From RPQJ01 sp963754535 (GTDB lineage Bacteria; Pseudomonadota; Gammaproteobacteria; Steroidobacterales; Steroidobacteraceae): a stretch of DNA of 64,000 bases. The notes under the pieces were generated by a model that worked only from the letters and a program-made list of their open reading frames with translations, made no database searches and had not been told where the DNA came from. Position numbers and translations under genes: made by a program. The stretch lies in NCBI GenBank assembly GCA_963754535.1, contig CAVWGG010000006.1, positions 261,873 to 325,872 on the forward strand, read 5' to 3'. Shown here piece after piece: positions 36,167-46,870 of the stretch (the stretch's first letter is position 1; the number at the start of each line of letters is the position of its first letter).

Positions 36167-37144
36167 TCACGGGCCGACACTGTCCCCGAGTGTCCGGAAG
36201 ACCTCGACGAAGCGTATGACGGCGGGCCCGATTGCAACGACGAAGAACGATGGGAACAGGCAGAAGATCAGCGGGAAGATCAGCTTTGTTCCGATCTTGG
36301 CGGCCATTTCCTCAGCGCGCTGCATGCGCTTGTCGCGGAATTCGTCCGCGTACACGCGCAGCGTCTCGGCGATGCTGGTGCCGAACTTCAGGGTCTGCAC
36401 GAGCAGGCTCACCAGGCCGCGAATGTCCTCGAGCCCGGTCCGCGCCGCCAACCCCTTGAGCGCCGCCTCGCGCTCCACGCCGGCGCGCATCTCGGCGGTC
36501 ACCAGCGCGAACTCTGCGCCGAGATCGGGGTGACTGAACCGCAGTTCCTCCCCCACCCGCTGGATCGCAGCCGTGAGGCCAAGCCCGGCCTCGACGCACA
36601 CCACGAGCATGTCGAGCGCGTCCGGGAACGCGTTGCGCAAGCGCTTCTGGCGTCTCTCGACCAGGTGGTCCAGCACGTAGTTCGGCAGCATCAGCCCGAT
36701 GAACGCCGCCAGCATCGCGAAGAACAGCAGCCTGGTCGTCGGCAGCTGCGGCAACCAGACCGAGGATGCGAGCCCGGCGAACAGGAACATCAGCGCCAGG
36801 CCGGTCTTGATGGCATAGAAGAGCGGCAGCGCGTTCGCATGGCGGAACCCGGCAAACGACAACCGCTTCTCAACCCGCCCGCGTTCCCGGGCCTTCGCCG
36901 GCAGCACGTACTTGTTCACGGGCTCGAGTAACTTCAGGACGCGGGCCGCAAACTTGCTGCTGCCCTGTGAGCCGCCCGCCATCCTGGTCAGGCGCCGGCG
37001 GACGGGGTCCGTGGCGGCGAGGACCAGGAATGAAACGCCGAGTGCGAACAGGAAGGCCGTGGCGCCGGCCGCTACGACGAACGCGAGGCGCGGCGCGTCC
37101 GTGCCCGCGGTCAGCGACTGGAAGAAATTGAGTATGGTGTTCAT
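36167..37144 (-). CDS. tadC: Tad pilus inner membrane protein TadC
   Basis: This 325-residue T2SS-F domain protein has membrane helices at about 20-45, 110-150 and 285-315. The cytoplasmic core contains FPDALDMLVVCVEAGLGLTAAIQRVGEEL and LVQTLKFGTSIAETLRVYADEFRDKRMQRAEEMAAK, typical of TadC. With TadB it forms the inner membrane platform driven by the CpaF ATPase. It follows tadB after four bases. Confidence 0.93.
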   Translation of the reverse strand: MNTILNFFQSLTAGTDAPRLAFVVAAGATAFLFALGVSFLVLAATDPVRRRLTRMAGGSQGSSKFAARVLKLLEPVNKYVLPAKARERGRVEKRLSFAGFRHANALPLFYAIKTGLALMFLFAGLASSVWLPQLPTTRLLFFAMLAAFIGLMLPNYVLDHLVERRQKRLRNAFPDALDMLVVCVEAGLGLTAAIQRVGEELRFSHPDLGAEFALVTAEMRAGVEREAALKGLAARTGLEDIRGLVSLLVQTLKFGTSIAETLRVYADEFRDKRMQRAEEMAAKIGTKLIFPLIFCLFPSFFVVAIGPAVIRFVEVFRTLGDSVGP

Positions 37145-37148
37145 GGCG

Positions 37149-38124
37149 TCACAGGTCGATGCGGATGATTCTGCGCATCCAGAAAACGCCCACCACCAGC
37201 ATCAGGCAGGCGAACGCGATCAGCTTCTGCCCCATCGGATCCGCGAGCAACGGCGGCAGGTAGCCAGGGTTCAGTATCCACATCAGGCCGAACAGGACGA
37301 TCGGCACCAGGCCGAGTATCCACGCGGACAGCCGACCTTCGGCGGACAAGCGTGCGCACCTTGCGTCCGAACCGGAACCGGCTGCGGATCACCTGCGAGA
37401 TGCGGTCGAAGATCTCGGCGAGGTTGCCGCCCGTTTCCTTCTGGATGAGCACGGCCGTCACGAGCGCCATCAGGTTGGTGCTCGGCACCCGGAGCAGCAT
37501 GCCGAGCAGGGCCTGCCGCAGGTCGTTGCCGTAATTGACGTCGGCAAACGTGAGCTCGAACTCGCGCGCAATCGGCGCGTCCATGTCCTCGGCGACGAGC
37601 TTGAGGCAGGCGTTGAACGGATGCCCTGCGCGCAGCGCCCGCTTCATGATGTCCACTGCATCGGGCAGCTGCTCTTCGAATTTCTCGAGCCGCACCCGGC
37701 GCTCGCGGAAGATGAAGACGAACGGCGCGGCGCCCCCCGCGAGCAGCGCCAGCAGCGAGATCCAGACATTCCCAAACATCACCGCCGCAATTATGCATGC
37801 AGCGGCCGCGATGAGGATGGCCAGCCCCACGAGGCGGTGGGCCAGGATCGTGCGGCCCGACTGCTCGATGATCCGGCCCAGGCTCTCCATGACCGGCGTG
37901 TCCTCGAGACGGCGCTCCAGCGGCGACAGCTCCCGCAGGTACTTCTGCCGCAGGAGCGAGGCAACCTCGCTCTGCGCGTCAAACGCACCGATCTCGCGCA
38001 GCTTGCGCTTCAGCAGCTTGCGTGTCCGTGCATCCGAGCCAAAGGCCGGGACGATCAAGACCTGCGAGAGCAGGAAGACCGCCCCGCCGAGCAGCGCCAG
38101 AAAGACCACGACTCCAGCTGACAT
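37149..38124 (-). pseudogene. tadB: Tad pilus inner membrane protein TadB, frameshifted
   Basis: This is the second T2SS-F platform protein. The main frame covers the N-terminal helix VVVFLALLGGAVFLL, FEEQLPDAVDIMKRALRAGHPF and QKETGGNLAEIFDRISQVIRSR up to GRKVRTL. Near 37347 the frame breaks, and the last 65 residues, with SAEGRLSAWILGLVPIVLF and a C-terminal helix, continue in another frame to 37149. Removing one T from ACGCTTGTCC restores KVRTLSAEGRLSAW, the standard TadB sequence at this point. It is probably intact in the organism. Confidence 0.92.
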
Positions 38125-38133
38125 ACGTGTCTC

Positions 38134-39489
<1,356 letters not shown>

Positions 39490-39492
39490 GGA

Positions 39493-40683
39493 TCAGTCTC
39501 CCGAGAACATGGGCAGTGCGCGCCGCAGCAGGCTGGGGCGCTCGGCGCGAGGCGCTCCGCCGATCTCGCGTTGCAACTCGACGATTGCCTTCGCAACAGG
39601 CGAATACCGGTCGAACTCGAGCAGCGGCACCCCGCCGTCGATGCTGGCGAGCACCGCCTGGTAGTGATTCGGCAGCACCGTGAGGTGCTCGCGCGCCAGG
39701 GTGCGCCGGATGTCCTCCAACGCGACCGTAGAACGCTTGAGGTGGCGATTGACCACGACCCGGATGCGGTCGTCCGGAATGCCGATCTCGCTGTACAGCG
39801 TTCGCAGCAACCTCGCCGCCTGCCTCAGCTGCACGACCGACTGCTGCACGACGAGCACCACCGTGCTGGCCATGCCGAGCGCCGTGACGCTGAGTTCGTC
39901 CAGCGCATGCGAGGCGTCCGCAACGATGTGGCGGTAATTCGACTCCAGGACGCCCATGAGCGTCGCAAAACGGGCCGCGTCGACATCCTTCGCGGACACG
40001 ATGGCCCTGCTCGGCGCGCCCATGAGGTATAGCCCGCTACGGTGCTTGGTGACGTAGCCCTGCAGCGCATGTTCGTCGAGGAATTCGACCTCCGCGATTG
40101 CCGGCAGCAGCCCGCGCTCGGGCGCCAGGTCGAGAAAACCCGCCAGCGGCGCTGCGTTGATGTCGAGGTCCAGGAGCAACGTCGGCGTGCCGGACTGTGT
40201 CGCAAGCGCATGGGCGAGATTACAGGCGATGAATGACGTTCCGACGCCGCCGGCTGCACCGATGATCACGGTGACGTCCGCTCGCTGAGGCTCGACGGTC
40301 CCGCGACGTGGCTCCGCGCGCAGGCTTGCGAGAACGGAGATCAGTTCGTCGGGATTGACCGGCTCGGCCAGGAAATCGCGCGCACCGCTGCGCACTGCCA
40401 GCCGCATGGCGTCGGCATTCCCGGCCGGGCCAACCACGATCAATGGCGGCCGGCTGTCCGGACTCGATTCGGCGAGTGTCGCGAGCTCAGCCAGGCTCTC
40501 CGCATCGAAGCGCAGCACCAGCACGTCGGGGACCGACTGGAGGCCAGACAGAGGGTCCGTATGGCCGTTGCCGATCAAGCGCGTGGAAGACGCGAACTCA
40601 GGAGCGTTGGCCAGCGCGGCCGTCAGTATCTTCAGCGCCTCCGCGGAGCGGCTGGCGAGCAGGACTTTCAGCTTCTGCGGCAT
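39493..40683 (-). CDS. cpaE: Tad pilus localisation ATPase CpaE/TadZ
   Basis: The 396-residue protein has an N-terminal receiver-like domain (about 5-125, with RSGARDFLAEPVNPDEL). A MinD/ParA-like ATPase domain follows, starting VIIGAAGGVGTSFIACNLAHAL. The usual Lys of the deviant Walker A motif is Ala here, and the loop otherwise keeps GGVGTS, so nucleotide use may differ. LLLDLDINAAPLAGFLDL is the Walker A' region. TadZ localises the pilus machine to the pole. It lies directly upstream of cpaF. Confidence 0.92.
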   Translation of the reverse strand: MPQKLKVLLASRSAEALKILTAALANAPEFASSTRLIGNGHTDPLSGLQSVPDVLVLRFDAESLAELATLAESSPDSRPPLIVVGPAGNADAMRLAVRSGARDFLAEPVNPDELISVLASLRAEPRRGTVEPQRADVTVIIGAAGGVGTSFIACNLAHALATQSGTPTLLLDLDINAAPLAGFLDLAPERGLLPAIAEVEFLDEHALQGYVTKHRSGLYLMGAPSRAIVSAKDVDAARFATLMGVLESNYRHIVADASHALDELSVTALGMASTVVLVVQQSVVQLRQAARLLRTLYSEIGIPDDRIRVVVNRHLKRSTVALEDIRRTLAREHLTVLPNHYQAVLASIDGGVPLLEFDRYSPVAKAIVELQREIGGAPRAERPSLLRRALPMFSGD

Positions 40684-40700
40684 CTTGTCCGGTCATCCTG

Positions 40701-41141
40701 TCAGCAGGCCGGGGCCGCGCCGGAGTGCGGGATACCGAGACTCTCGCGCGGCAACGTCGATGAGAACTCGGGCGCGTCAAAGGTCGGGTTGATCAGCGGG
40801 ATCGCGATCGGGAACGAGTAATTCACGATGCGTACGCGCACGTAGCGGATCGAACTGAAGTTTCCGGTCGGCGCGCCATTCTGGTTCAGGTATTCGACGA
40901 CGACGTTCGATGTCGAGAAGCCGGGCAGGTCCGTGAATACCGCCGCGTTCGCGACCGCTGGGTTGCCGACGGCACACACCGCGGCCACCCGCGCAGCCCT
41001 TCGCGCGCCTTCCTGGAGCATGTTCAGCGTGAACACGATGCGACCGAACTCCATGATGGCGAACAGCAGTGTGATGACGAGCAGACCGACGAGCGCGAAT
41101 TCCACGGTCGTCGTTCCCAGCTGTCGTGATCGAGCGTGCAT
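40701..41141 (-). CDS. tadE: TadE-like minor pseudopilin (first copy)
   Basis: The 146-residue protein starts at the ATG at 41141 behind GAGGATGCC. It has a prepilin-type leader with cleavage expected at LG|TTTVEFALV, including the Glu at +5, and a hydrophobic helix GLLVITLLFAIMEFGRIVF. The rest contains MLQEGARRAARVAAVC and a strand-rich periplasmic part with a C-terminal Cys pair. TadE-type pseudopilins are processed by the prepilin peptidase and needed for pilus formation. It follows the second tadE copy after seven bases. Confidence 0.9.
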   Translation of the reverse strand: MHARSRQLGTTTVEFALVGLLVITLLFAIMEFGRIVFTLNMLQEGARRAARVAAVCAVGNPAVANAAVFTDLPGFSTSNVVVEYLNQNGAPTGNFSSIRYVRVRIVNYSFPIAIPLINPTFDAPEFSSTLPRESLGIPHSGAAPAC

Positions 41142-41148
41142 GGCATCC

Positions 41149-41613
41149 TCAGGAAATCGCCCGCATCGTGACAACGACGCGCATGTTGAAGGTCAACGGG
41201 ATCGAGCCGCTGCCGAAGCCAAAGGTCGGTAGAACGGCACCGAGCATCGATTGGTAGGGATAGATTGCGGTCACCCGTATGTTGTCGTTGCCCGCGTTGA
41301 CAACCGTGAACTGAATGGCCTGATGGTTTGGAAGTTTCGCCTCCCCCGTTCCTGCGGCGTTGCCGTACACGGCAAGGTTCCTGGCCTGCTCGATCACGGG
41401 TGCGGAGATATCGATGACGCCTGTCGTGCCGTTGATCGCGTGTTCCGTGACGAATCGAGCACTGTTACGAATCGAGTAGGACAGCGTGTCGTAGTGAACG
41501 AACGCCCTCCCGACCTCGGCAGCCGCCAGCATGACGAAGATCAACAACCGGCGCCGTGATGGCGAACTCCACGGCTGCCAACCCGCGCGATCCGTGCGGG
41601 CCCCAATGGTCAT
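41149..41613 (-). CDS. TadE-like minor pseudopilin (second copy), internally frameshifted
   Basis: As sequenced, the N-terminus reads GARTDRAGWQPWSSPSRRR before LLIFVMLAAAEVGRAFVHYD, which lacks a pilin leader. One added G at GCGGGTTGG and one removed T at CCGGTTGTTG, about 45 bases apart, turn this stretch into RAGLAAVEFAITAPVLLIFVM. That is a textbook TadE leader with Glu at +5. The two errors compensate, so the frame stays open and hides the change. The remainder, with SYSIRNSARFVTEHA and VVTMRAIS at the end, is like other TadE proteins. Confidence 0.82.
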   Translation of the reverse strand: MTIGARTDRAGWQPWSSPSRRRLLIFVMLAAAEVGRAFVHYDTLSYSIRNSARFVTEHAINGTTGVIDISAPVIEQARNLAVYGNAAGTGEAKLPNHQAIQFTVVNAGNDNIRVTAIYPYQSMLGAVLPTFGFGSGSIPLTFNMRVVVTMRAIS

Positions 41614-41637
41614 GTCGCCGCACTGCGGAGGTCCTCT

Positions 41638-42876
41638 TCATGAGTCGTCGCTTCCCGGATCGTTGTGCAGGACGATCTTGTAGATGCCTGGCCCACCCTC
41701 AGGACCCGTGTCCGGGCCCGGCGTGCCACCGGCGGCGCACTGCTCGATGAATTCGCCGAATACGAAGTTTTCGTTGCCCTGCTGCACGACCTTCTGCAGC
41801 AGGAAGAAGCAGCCGAACCCCACCACCGGCAGCGTGCCATGCCCGTTCACCATGTTGGTGCAGTTGACGATGGGGAGCGCGACCACCCTGCGCTTCGCCT
41901 TGCCGGACGGGTTCGTGTAAGTTCCCGCTGCCATGTTGGCCATGTAATTGTCGTAGGAATAACTGAGCTGGTTGATGCTCGTAACCGGGGTGTCGCCGCC
42001 CCCCTTCTTGCCCCCACCCAGCAGGACGACCGAGATGCCGTCGCTCGCGACCCCCAGTTCGGGACCGGGCTCGGTAACGATCTTGTCCGGCGGATAATCC
42101 GCAGCGTTGATCCCGCCGCCCTGGTATTCGTTGAAGCGGGTGTTCAGGCCCTGCGTCGTCGGGCCCGCGTTGTTGCCGGGCTTCGTCGTGACCGTGCCAT
42201 TGGTGTTGATGCAACCGTTGTATCCGCCTGCAAGATTCTCGCGAACTACGTCGGCGCCGGATCCTCCCAGTTCAATCAGCTGAAAGTTGCCGGGACCTAC
42301 GCCGGACGGAGCGTTCGAGGCGATCTTCAGCAGCGTGACGTTGTTGCCCGTATACCCCCAGTCGTTTGCCTCGCCTGCGGCCATGTCGGCGCAGACCATC
42401 ATCGGCACGATGTCACAGGCTTCGCCCGGACCGATGGGTGCACTCGGCCCCGCGACCGCGCTTGCAGCGGTCGAGAGTGCGTCGAACCCGACGACTCTCG
42501 TGAAACTCGTCCACATGGAGAAGCCATCGGCGCGTACACGCACGTAATTCGCGGGCGTGCTGCCCTCCGCAAACGGGTTCAGCGTGTTGGAGAATCGCAC
42601 CGTGATGCTGGGAGAGCCGACCACGCCGCTCAGCTCCGCGGCGTTCAAGGCGAAGACGCCGCCAGCCGCCGCAGTTGCCTGTGCTTGCGACCCGGTCTGG
42701 TCAAGCACCTTGGCGGCCGCGAGCGCCGCCGCATCCACGGTGCTCTGGAGCCGCGACTTGTTGAGAACGAGGTGACCGGTGTCGATCGCAAGGCCCGCCA
42801 TCGCGAGCAGAGCCAGCAGCCCGATCGCCACCAGCACGGCCACGATCCCTCGTTGCTGCCGTGGAGTCCGCGCCAT
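41638..42876 (-). CDS. tadG: TadG-like pilus assembly protein
   Basis: The product has the N-terminal Tad helix GIVAVLVAIGLLALLAMAGLAIDTGHLVLNKSRLQSTVDAAALAAAK characteristic of the Flp pilus-assembly TadG-like domain (Tad_N). A periplasmic part of about 350 residues follows that is low in recognised motifs. It contains Cys residues and the segment DWGYTGNNVTLLKIAS, and ends IYKIVLHNDPGSDDS. A von Willebrand factor A MIDAS is not evident, so it is closer to short TadG-like proteins. The ATG at 42876 follows GGGGGATTG. Confidence 0.85.
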   Translation of the reverse strand: MARTPRQQRGIVAVLVAIGLLALLAMAGLAIDTGHLVLNKSRLQSTVDAAALAAAKVLDQTGSQAQATAAAGGVFALNAAELSGVVGSPSITVRFSNTLNPFAEGSTPANYVRVRADGFSMWTSFTRVVGFDALSTAASAVAGPSAPIGPGEACDIVPMMVCADMAAGEANDWGYTGNNVTLLKIASNAPSGVGPGNFQLIELGGSGADVVRENLAGGYNGCINTNGTVTTKPGNNAGPTTQGLNTRFNEYQGGGINAADYPPDKIVTEPGPELGVASDGISVVLLGGGKKGGGDTPVTSINQLSYSYDNYMANMAAGTYTNPSGKAKRRVVALPIVNCTNMVNGHGTLPVVGFGCFFLLQKVVQQGNENFVFGEFIEQCAAGGTPGPDTGPEGGPGIYKIVLHNDPGSDDS

Positions 42877-42878
42877 GA

Positions 42879-43169
42879 TCAATCCCCCGCCTGCTGCCCA
42901 CCAAGCAGGTACATTTCGATGGGCTTCTTGACCTCGGTGGACTTCGAGAAGCCCTTGCGCATCTCACCCACGACGTTGTTCGCGTAGTCCGGATCGACGC
43001 CCGTCACGAGCGCCACGCTCGGACTCGACAGCGTGATCGGATCGGCGGTCTGCGCCGCGACCAGTGAACCCACCGACGTGCCGAAGTCGGCTTCGGTGGC
43101 GGTTGGGGTTTCGGCACATGCGGCCAGGAAACCGACTGCGGCCAGCGCGGCAATGATCTTGATGGTCAT
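42879..43169 (-). CDS. Small Tad-locus lipoprotein
   Basis: The 96-residue lipoprotein has lipobox FLAAC and a mature part containing TEADFGTSVGSLVAAQTADP, VTGVDPDYANNVVGEMRKG and VKKPIEMYLLGG. A small lipoprotein of this general type between the secretin and TadG genes recurs in Tad loci; it may stand in for CpaD or help the secretin. No catalytic feature is visible. The ribosome site AGAGGAATTC is good, and it follows cpaC after 13 bases. Confidence 0.8.
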   Translation of the reverse strand: MTIKIIAALAAVGFLAACAETPTATEADFGTSVGSLVAAQTADPITLSSPSVALVTGVDPDYANNVVGEMRKGFSKSTEVKKPIEMYLLGGQQAGD

Positions 43170-43182
43170 GACGAATTCCTCT

Positions 43183-44658
43183 TCACTTCACTTGATGGCC
43201 GCTGGACGGCTGCGCCGTGCCTTCGGTCCGGCCCCAGAGATAGAAGTCCGAATCGCTCGGTTCGATGAACTTGTCCGTGGGCAGCTTGATGCTGCCCGGC
43301 GCGACCGGCCTGGCGAGGTGCGGCGTCACGAGAATGACCAGCTCGGTCTGACCCTTCCGGTACTGGTTGCTGCGGAACAGCGAACCCAGCACGGGCACCG
43401 AGCCCAGTCCGGGGAACTTGGTCACCGACTCGCGCAGGTTGTCATCGAGCAGCCCCGCCAGCCCCATGGATTGCCCGTCGCCGAGTTCGACCGTCGCGCT
43501 CGCGCTCCGCTGCCTGAGGGATGGCACGAACGTCCGCAGCGACGAGTTCTCGTTTTCCAGGATCAGGCTGCTCGTGTCGGTGATCTCGCTGACGCTGACG
43601 TTGACCTTCAGGTTGATGCGCCCGTCGGACAGGACGACCGGCAGGAACTTCAGTCCCACGCCGTATGGCTTGAATTCGATCGTCACCCCGCCATTGTTGC
43701 CCTGAGGGACCGGAATGGGGAACTCGCCGCCGGACAGGAACTCGGCCTCCTGGCCGGTCAGCGTCGTCAGCGTAGGCTCGGCAAGGATCTTGGCCAGGCC
43801 ATTCTCCTTGGCCGCGTCCAGCGCCATGTTGAACCGGAAGTCCTCGCTCACGAAGGTGCCGAAGAAGCCCTGGCTGATGATCCGCATCGGATTGGGCAGG
43901 AACTCGCCGACGGCGTTCATGACGCCGCCGCCGTTGGTGCCGCCAATGGTGCCGTCCCCACCGACATACAGCGCGCTGAAGTTTGCGTTCAGCCGCTTAA
44001 GCTCCGTGCGCGAGATCTCGGCGACCTTCACCGCCAGCATCACCTGCTGCGAGCCAGCGATCTCGATCAGGTTGATGACGCTGCCGACCGACTTGTCCTC
44101 CCGTCTCGACGCCGTCTCCTGCTCGAACTGCTCTGTCTTCTTCGCGGTCTGGATCTGCGCGAGATAGCCCTCGGCGATTCTCACCGCCGCGTTCATCGCC
44201 GAGACGTTCGAGGCCCGGCCCTTGAGGATGATCGAGCGCTGCGCCGAGTAAACCTCGACAGCCTCATTCGGCAGCAATTGATGCAGTTTCGTCTTGAGGC
44301 CGTCGAGGTCATGCACGACCTCGAGGTTGACGGAGCCGAGCAGCCGATTGTCGCGACCCCAGAACAGGAGGTTCGTGGTGCCGATGTCCTTGGCAAGGAC
44401 GTACATCTGCGTCGGACTGATCACGACGATGTCCGCCACGTCGGGGTTGCCGACGGCAACACGGCTGGTAGGCAGTTCCGTGGCCACGACACGCGATTTG
44501 AACAGCGGCATCGACATGTCGATCGAACTGCCCGTCGGCAGTTTCTCGAACCCCACCGCCTGGGCGAGCGCCGTGCCCGCCATAGTCAGTGAGACCAGCA
44601 GAGCGACGAGTGCCGAAACGACGATCCTGTTTGTTGACAGCATGGTGGGTGTTCTCAT
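43183..44658 (-). CDS. cpaC: Tad pilus secretin CpaC/RcpA
   Basis: The 491-residue outer membrane secretin has a signal peptide (LVALLVSLTMAGTALA). Its N-terminal domain has SRVAVGNPDVADIVVISPTQMYVLAK and GTTNLLFWGRDN, a BON-like segment follows, and the secretin core has QVMLAVKVAEISR, LAEPTLTTLTGQEAEFLSGGEFPIPV and VPVLGSLFRSNQYRKGQTELVILVTPHL. It forms the channel for the Flp pilus. The adjacent lipoprotein and TadD probably assist its insertion. Confidence 0.96.
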   Translation of the reverse strand: MRTPTMLSTNRIVVSALVALLVSLTMAGTALAQAVGFEKLPTGSSIDMSMPLFKSRVVATELPTSRVAVGNPDVADIVVISPTQMYVLAKDIGTTNLLFWGRDNRLLGSVNLEVVHDLDGLKTKLHQLLPNEAVEVYSAQRSIILKGRASNVSAMNAAVRIAEGYLAQIQTAKKTEQFEQETASRREDKSVGSVINLIEIAGSQQVMLAVKVAEISRTELKRLNANFSALYVGGDGTIGGTNGGGVMNAVGEFLPNPMRIISQGFFGTFVSEDFRFNMALDAAKENGLAKILAEPTLTTLTGQEAEFLSGGEFPIPVPQGNNGGVTIEFKPYGVGLKFLPVVLSDGRINLKVNVSVSEITDTSSLILENENSSLRTFVPSLRQRSASATVELGDGQSMGLAGLLDDNLRESVTKFPGLGSVPVLGSLFRSNQYRKGQTELVILVTPHLARPVAPGSIKLPTDKFIEPSDSDFYLWGRTEGTAQPSSGHQVK

Positions 44659-44665
44659 TACGTTG

Positions 44666-45472
44666 TTAGCGCGCGCTCTTCGGGCTTTCCCGACCGACTT
44701 CGGTACCGCGTATGACGGTGACGCCGGGCGTCGCCGGTGGCGGTCCGGTCCTCACGCGCGGCTTAGCTGCGGCGGCGGGCGCGGGCGCGGGCGCGGGCGC
44801 AGTCGCCTTCGCGGCCAGCCTGTCATCGAGCGGATTGCGCAGTGCCAGCTGGATCGCACCGCGCTGCTTGGCAAGGACGAGTTTCTCGGCGTCGTCGGGC
44901 GTGACCTCGAGCGTCACCGCACGCACGATGACGGGCTCGTTCTTGTCGTCGGACGCGGTCTGGTCCACCGCGAGCACCTTGACGTTCTGCACGACTGTTT
45001 CCGAGAGCGTCTCCTGGCCCTCCCGGTACGCCGAGATGACGTCCACGTAGTTGCCCGGGAGCAGGAAACCGGCGACACCGACGACGTCGTCCACACGCAC
45101 GCTGATCGCGCGCATGTTCTCCCCGACGACGGCCGCGAGGGTGCTGCCCTCGCCCTTTTCCGTAAAGCGGGCGGCGAGCAGGATCTCGCCCTTGATGATC
45201 GATGCGCGCGCGACCTTGCCTTCCACGGCGGCGACGCTCGGGAACACGCCGTTCGGCGCGGTATCCTTCAGCATCTGGATCACGACCACGTGACGGCCCT
45301 CGACTTTGGTGCCGAAGGGAATGTCGATCGCCGCCGCGACCACAGGGACTGTGCCGGAGCGAGCCTCTCTTGGCGCGTTCTGCGCGATCAGCCAGCGATT
45401 CGCGACCCACGCGGCACCCACCGCGAGCAGCAGCGACACGACGATCAGGATGGGACCTCTACGACTGAACAT
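44666..45472 (-). CDS. cpaB: Tad pilus protein CpaB/RcpC
   Basis: The 268-residue protein has an N-terminal membrane helix (ILIVVSLLLAVGAAWVANRWL) and a SAF/RcpC domain with VVAAAIDIPFGTKVEGRHVV, ILLAARFTEKGEGSTLAAVV and AISVRVDDVVGVAGFLLPGNYVDVI. A low-complexity Ala/Pro linker (APAPAPAPAAAA) precedes the C-terminal VTVIRGTEVG. It is a periplasmic component that works with the secretin. It overlaps nothing and lies eight bases from cpaC. Confidence 0.94.
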   Translation of the reverse strand: MFSRRGPILIVVSLLLAVGAAWVANRWLIAQNAPREARSGTVPVVAAAIDIPFGTKVEGRHVVVIQMLKDTAPNGVFPSVAAVEGKVARASIIKGEILLAARFTEKGEGSTLAAVVGENMRAISVRVDDVVGVAGFLLPGNYVDVISAYREGQETLSETVVQNVKVLAVDQTASDDKNEPVIVRAVTLEVTPDDAEKLVLAKQRGAIQLALRNPLDDRLAAKATAPAPAPAPAAAAKPRVRTGPPPATPGVTVIRGTEVGRESPKSAR

Positions 45473-45490
45473 TCGCGCGACTCCCTTGGA

Positions 45491-46855
45491 TTAGGCGTCC
45501 CTGTATTCGTTGGCGCCCCGGTGCAGGAAATAGCTCTCCCACGCCCATAGCAACGCGGCCTCGTCGAGCGTGCCTGCTCCCATGTACGCGAGGCGATCGA
45601 GCGCCATCCCCAACAGGTCGCGTGGATGGCACGGCAGCATGGGGATGCCACGCTTGCCGTGCAGCCCGTTGATCGCGAATTCAACGAGGCGCGGGTCGAA
45701 GGCAATGGAGCGCTCGGTGCAGACGTCGCGCCAGATTCGCGTGTACAGCGCGGCTGCGATCGGCGTGAACTGGATCTTGTAGCCGAGGCGACGCAGGAAA
45801 GCCTCGTCGGCAATGTCCTCGGGCCGAAGATTGGTCGAAAAAACGAGCACGAGGTCGAATGGCACCTCGAAGTGATGTCCCTTGCCTGTCGTCAGCGAGT
45901 CGTGCCGCGTATCCAGGGGGACGATCCAGCGGTTGAACAGCACGGCCGGCTCGATGCGCTGGCGACCGAGATCGTCGATCAGCAGGAAGCCGTTGTTCGC
46001 CTTGAGCTGGAGCGGCGCCGAGTAGGTGCGGGTCGCTGCGTCGCACTGCACCTCGAGCATGTCGGCTGCGAGTTCGCCGCCGGTAAACACGACGGGCCGT
46101 TTACACGGTACGTAGCGCGCGTCGAAACCCTCCTCCAGCATCGTGGGCGAGGGCGGATTCGTGAACGCGACCTTTCCGTGGCACAGCGGATCGAAGACCT
46201 CGATGACGCTCTCATTGACCGAGATGGCGTGCGGGACGAGCACCAGGCCTTCGAGCGCGGCAGCGAGCCGCCGCGCGGTGTACGTCTTGCCCGTGCCCGC
46301 CAGTCCGTAGAGGAACATCGCCCGGCGCGAGTTCAGCGCGGGACCGAGTCGATCCAGGAGGTCGTCAGCAATGACGAACCCACGGAAGGCGTCATGAACG
46401 GCTTGCCGAGTAACGACATGCCCGTGTACGGATTGCCTCTCGACGAGCGCGACGTAGTCTACAAGTGGAACCGGCGCCGGACCTACGTAGCCGCCGCGAC
46501 TCAGCGCTTCCGTGGCCTCCGACCTGCCGCGATCCGTGAGTCCGTAGCGGAGTTCGGCGTCGAGCCCGACGCGCGAGCGCACCTCGATACGGCCGTCGGC
46601 GCGCATGAACTGCAGAATCTGGTCAACGATCGGACCGGCCAGCGCCAGCCGTTCGATGAGTTGGCTGGTGGTGAGCACGCCCGCGCTCGCGAGGTGCTTG
46701 CCAAGCAGGTCCGCCATGAACGTGAGCGAGAGACCCGTCTGCTCGAGCGTCGTGGGCCGGGGCGAGAGCCGCGCGAGGCGCCGAACCTCGGACGCGAAGG
46801 AATCAGACTCTTCTCCGGAAGAAACGGGGAGGGCTTCGACAGGCAGGCTGCTCAT
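45491..46855 (-). CDS. AAA+ ATPase within the Tad operon
   Basis: The 454-residue protein has an N-terminal region of about 150 residues that includes a probable winged helix (LIERLALAGPIVDQILQFM, RYGLTDRGRSEATEAL). A AAA+ module follows with Walker A LYGLAGTGKTYTARRLA, Walker B GFLLIDDLGRQRIEP and sensor 1 LVLVFSTNLRPEDIAD. A C-terminal lid contains PMLPCHPRDLLGMALDRLA. It is not one of the named Tad components, yet it is locked in the operon between cpaA and cpaB with a good ribosome site. A remodelling or regulatory role in pilus assembly is inferred. MoxR-like or IstB-like relatives are alternatives. Confidence 0.85.
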   Translation of the reverse strand: MSSLPVEALPVSSGEESDSFASEVRRLARLSPRPTTLEQTGLSLTFMADLLGKHLASAGVLTTSQLIERLALAGPIVDQILQFMRADGRIEVRSRVGLDAELRYGLTDRGRSEATEALSRGGYVGPAPVPLVDYVALVERQSVHGHVVTRQAVHDAFRGFVIADDLLDRLGPALNSRRAMFLYGLAGTGKTYTARRLAAALEGLVLVPHAISVNESVIEVFDPLCHGKVAFTNPPSPTMLEEGFDARYVPCKRPVVFTGGELAADMLEVQCDAATRTYSAPLQLKANNGFLLIDDLGRQRIEPAVLFNRWIVPLDTRHDSLTTGKGHHFEVPFDLVLVFSTNLRPEDIADEAFLRRLGYKIQFTPIAAALYTRIWRDVCTERSIAFDPRLVEFAINGLHGKRGIPMLPCHPRDLLGMALDRLAYMGAGTLDEAALLWAWESYFLHRGANEYRDA

Positions 46856-46870
46856 TTGATTGCCTCCCGC

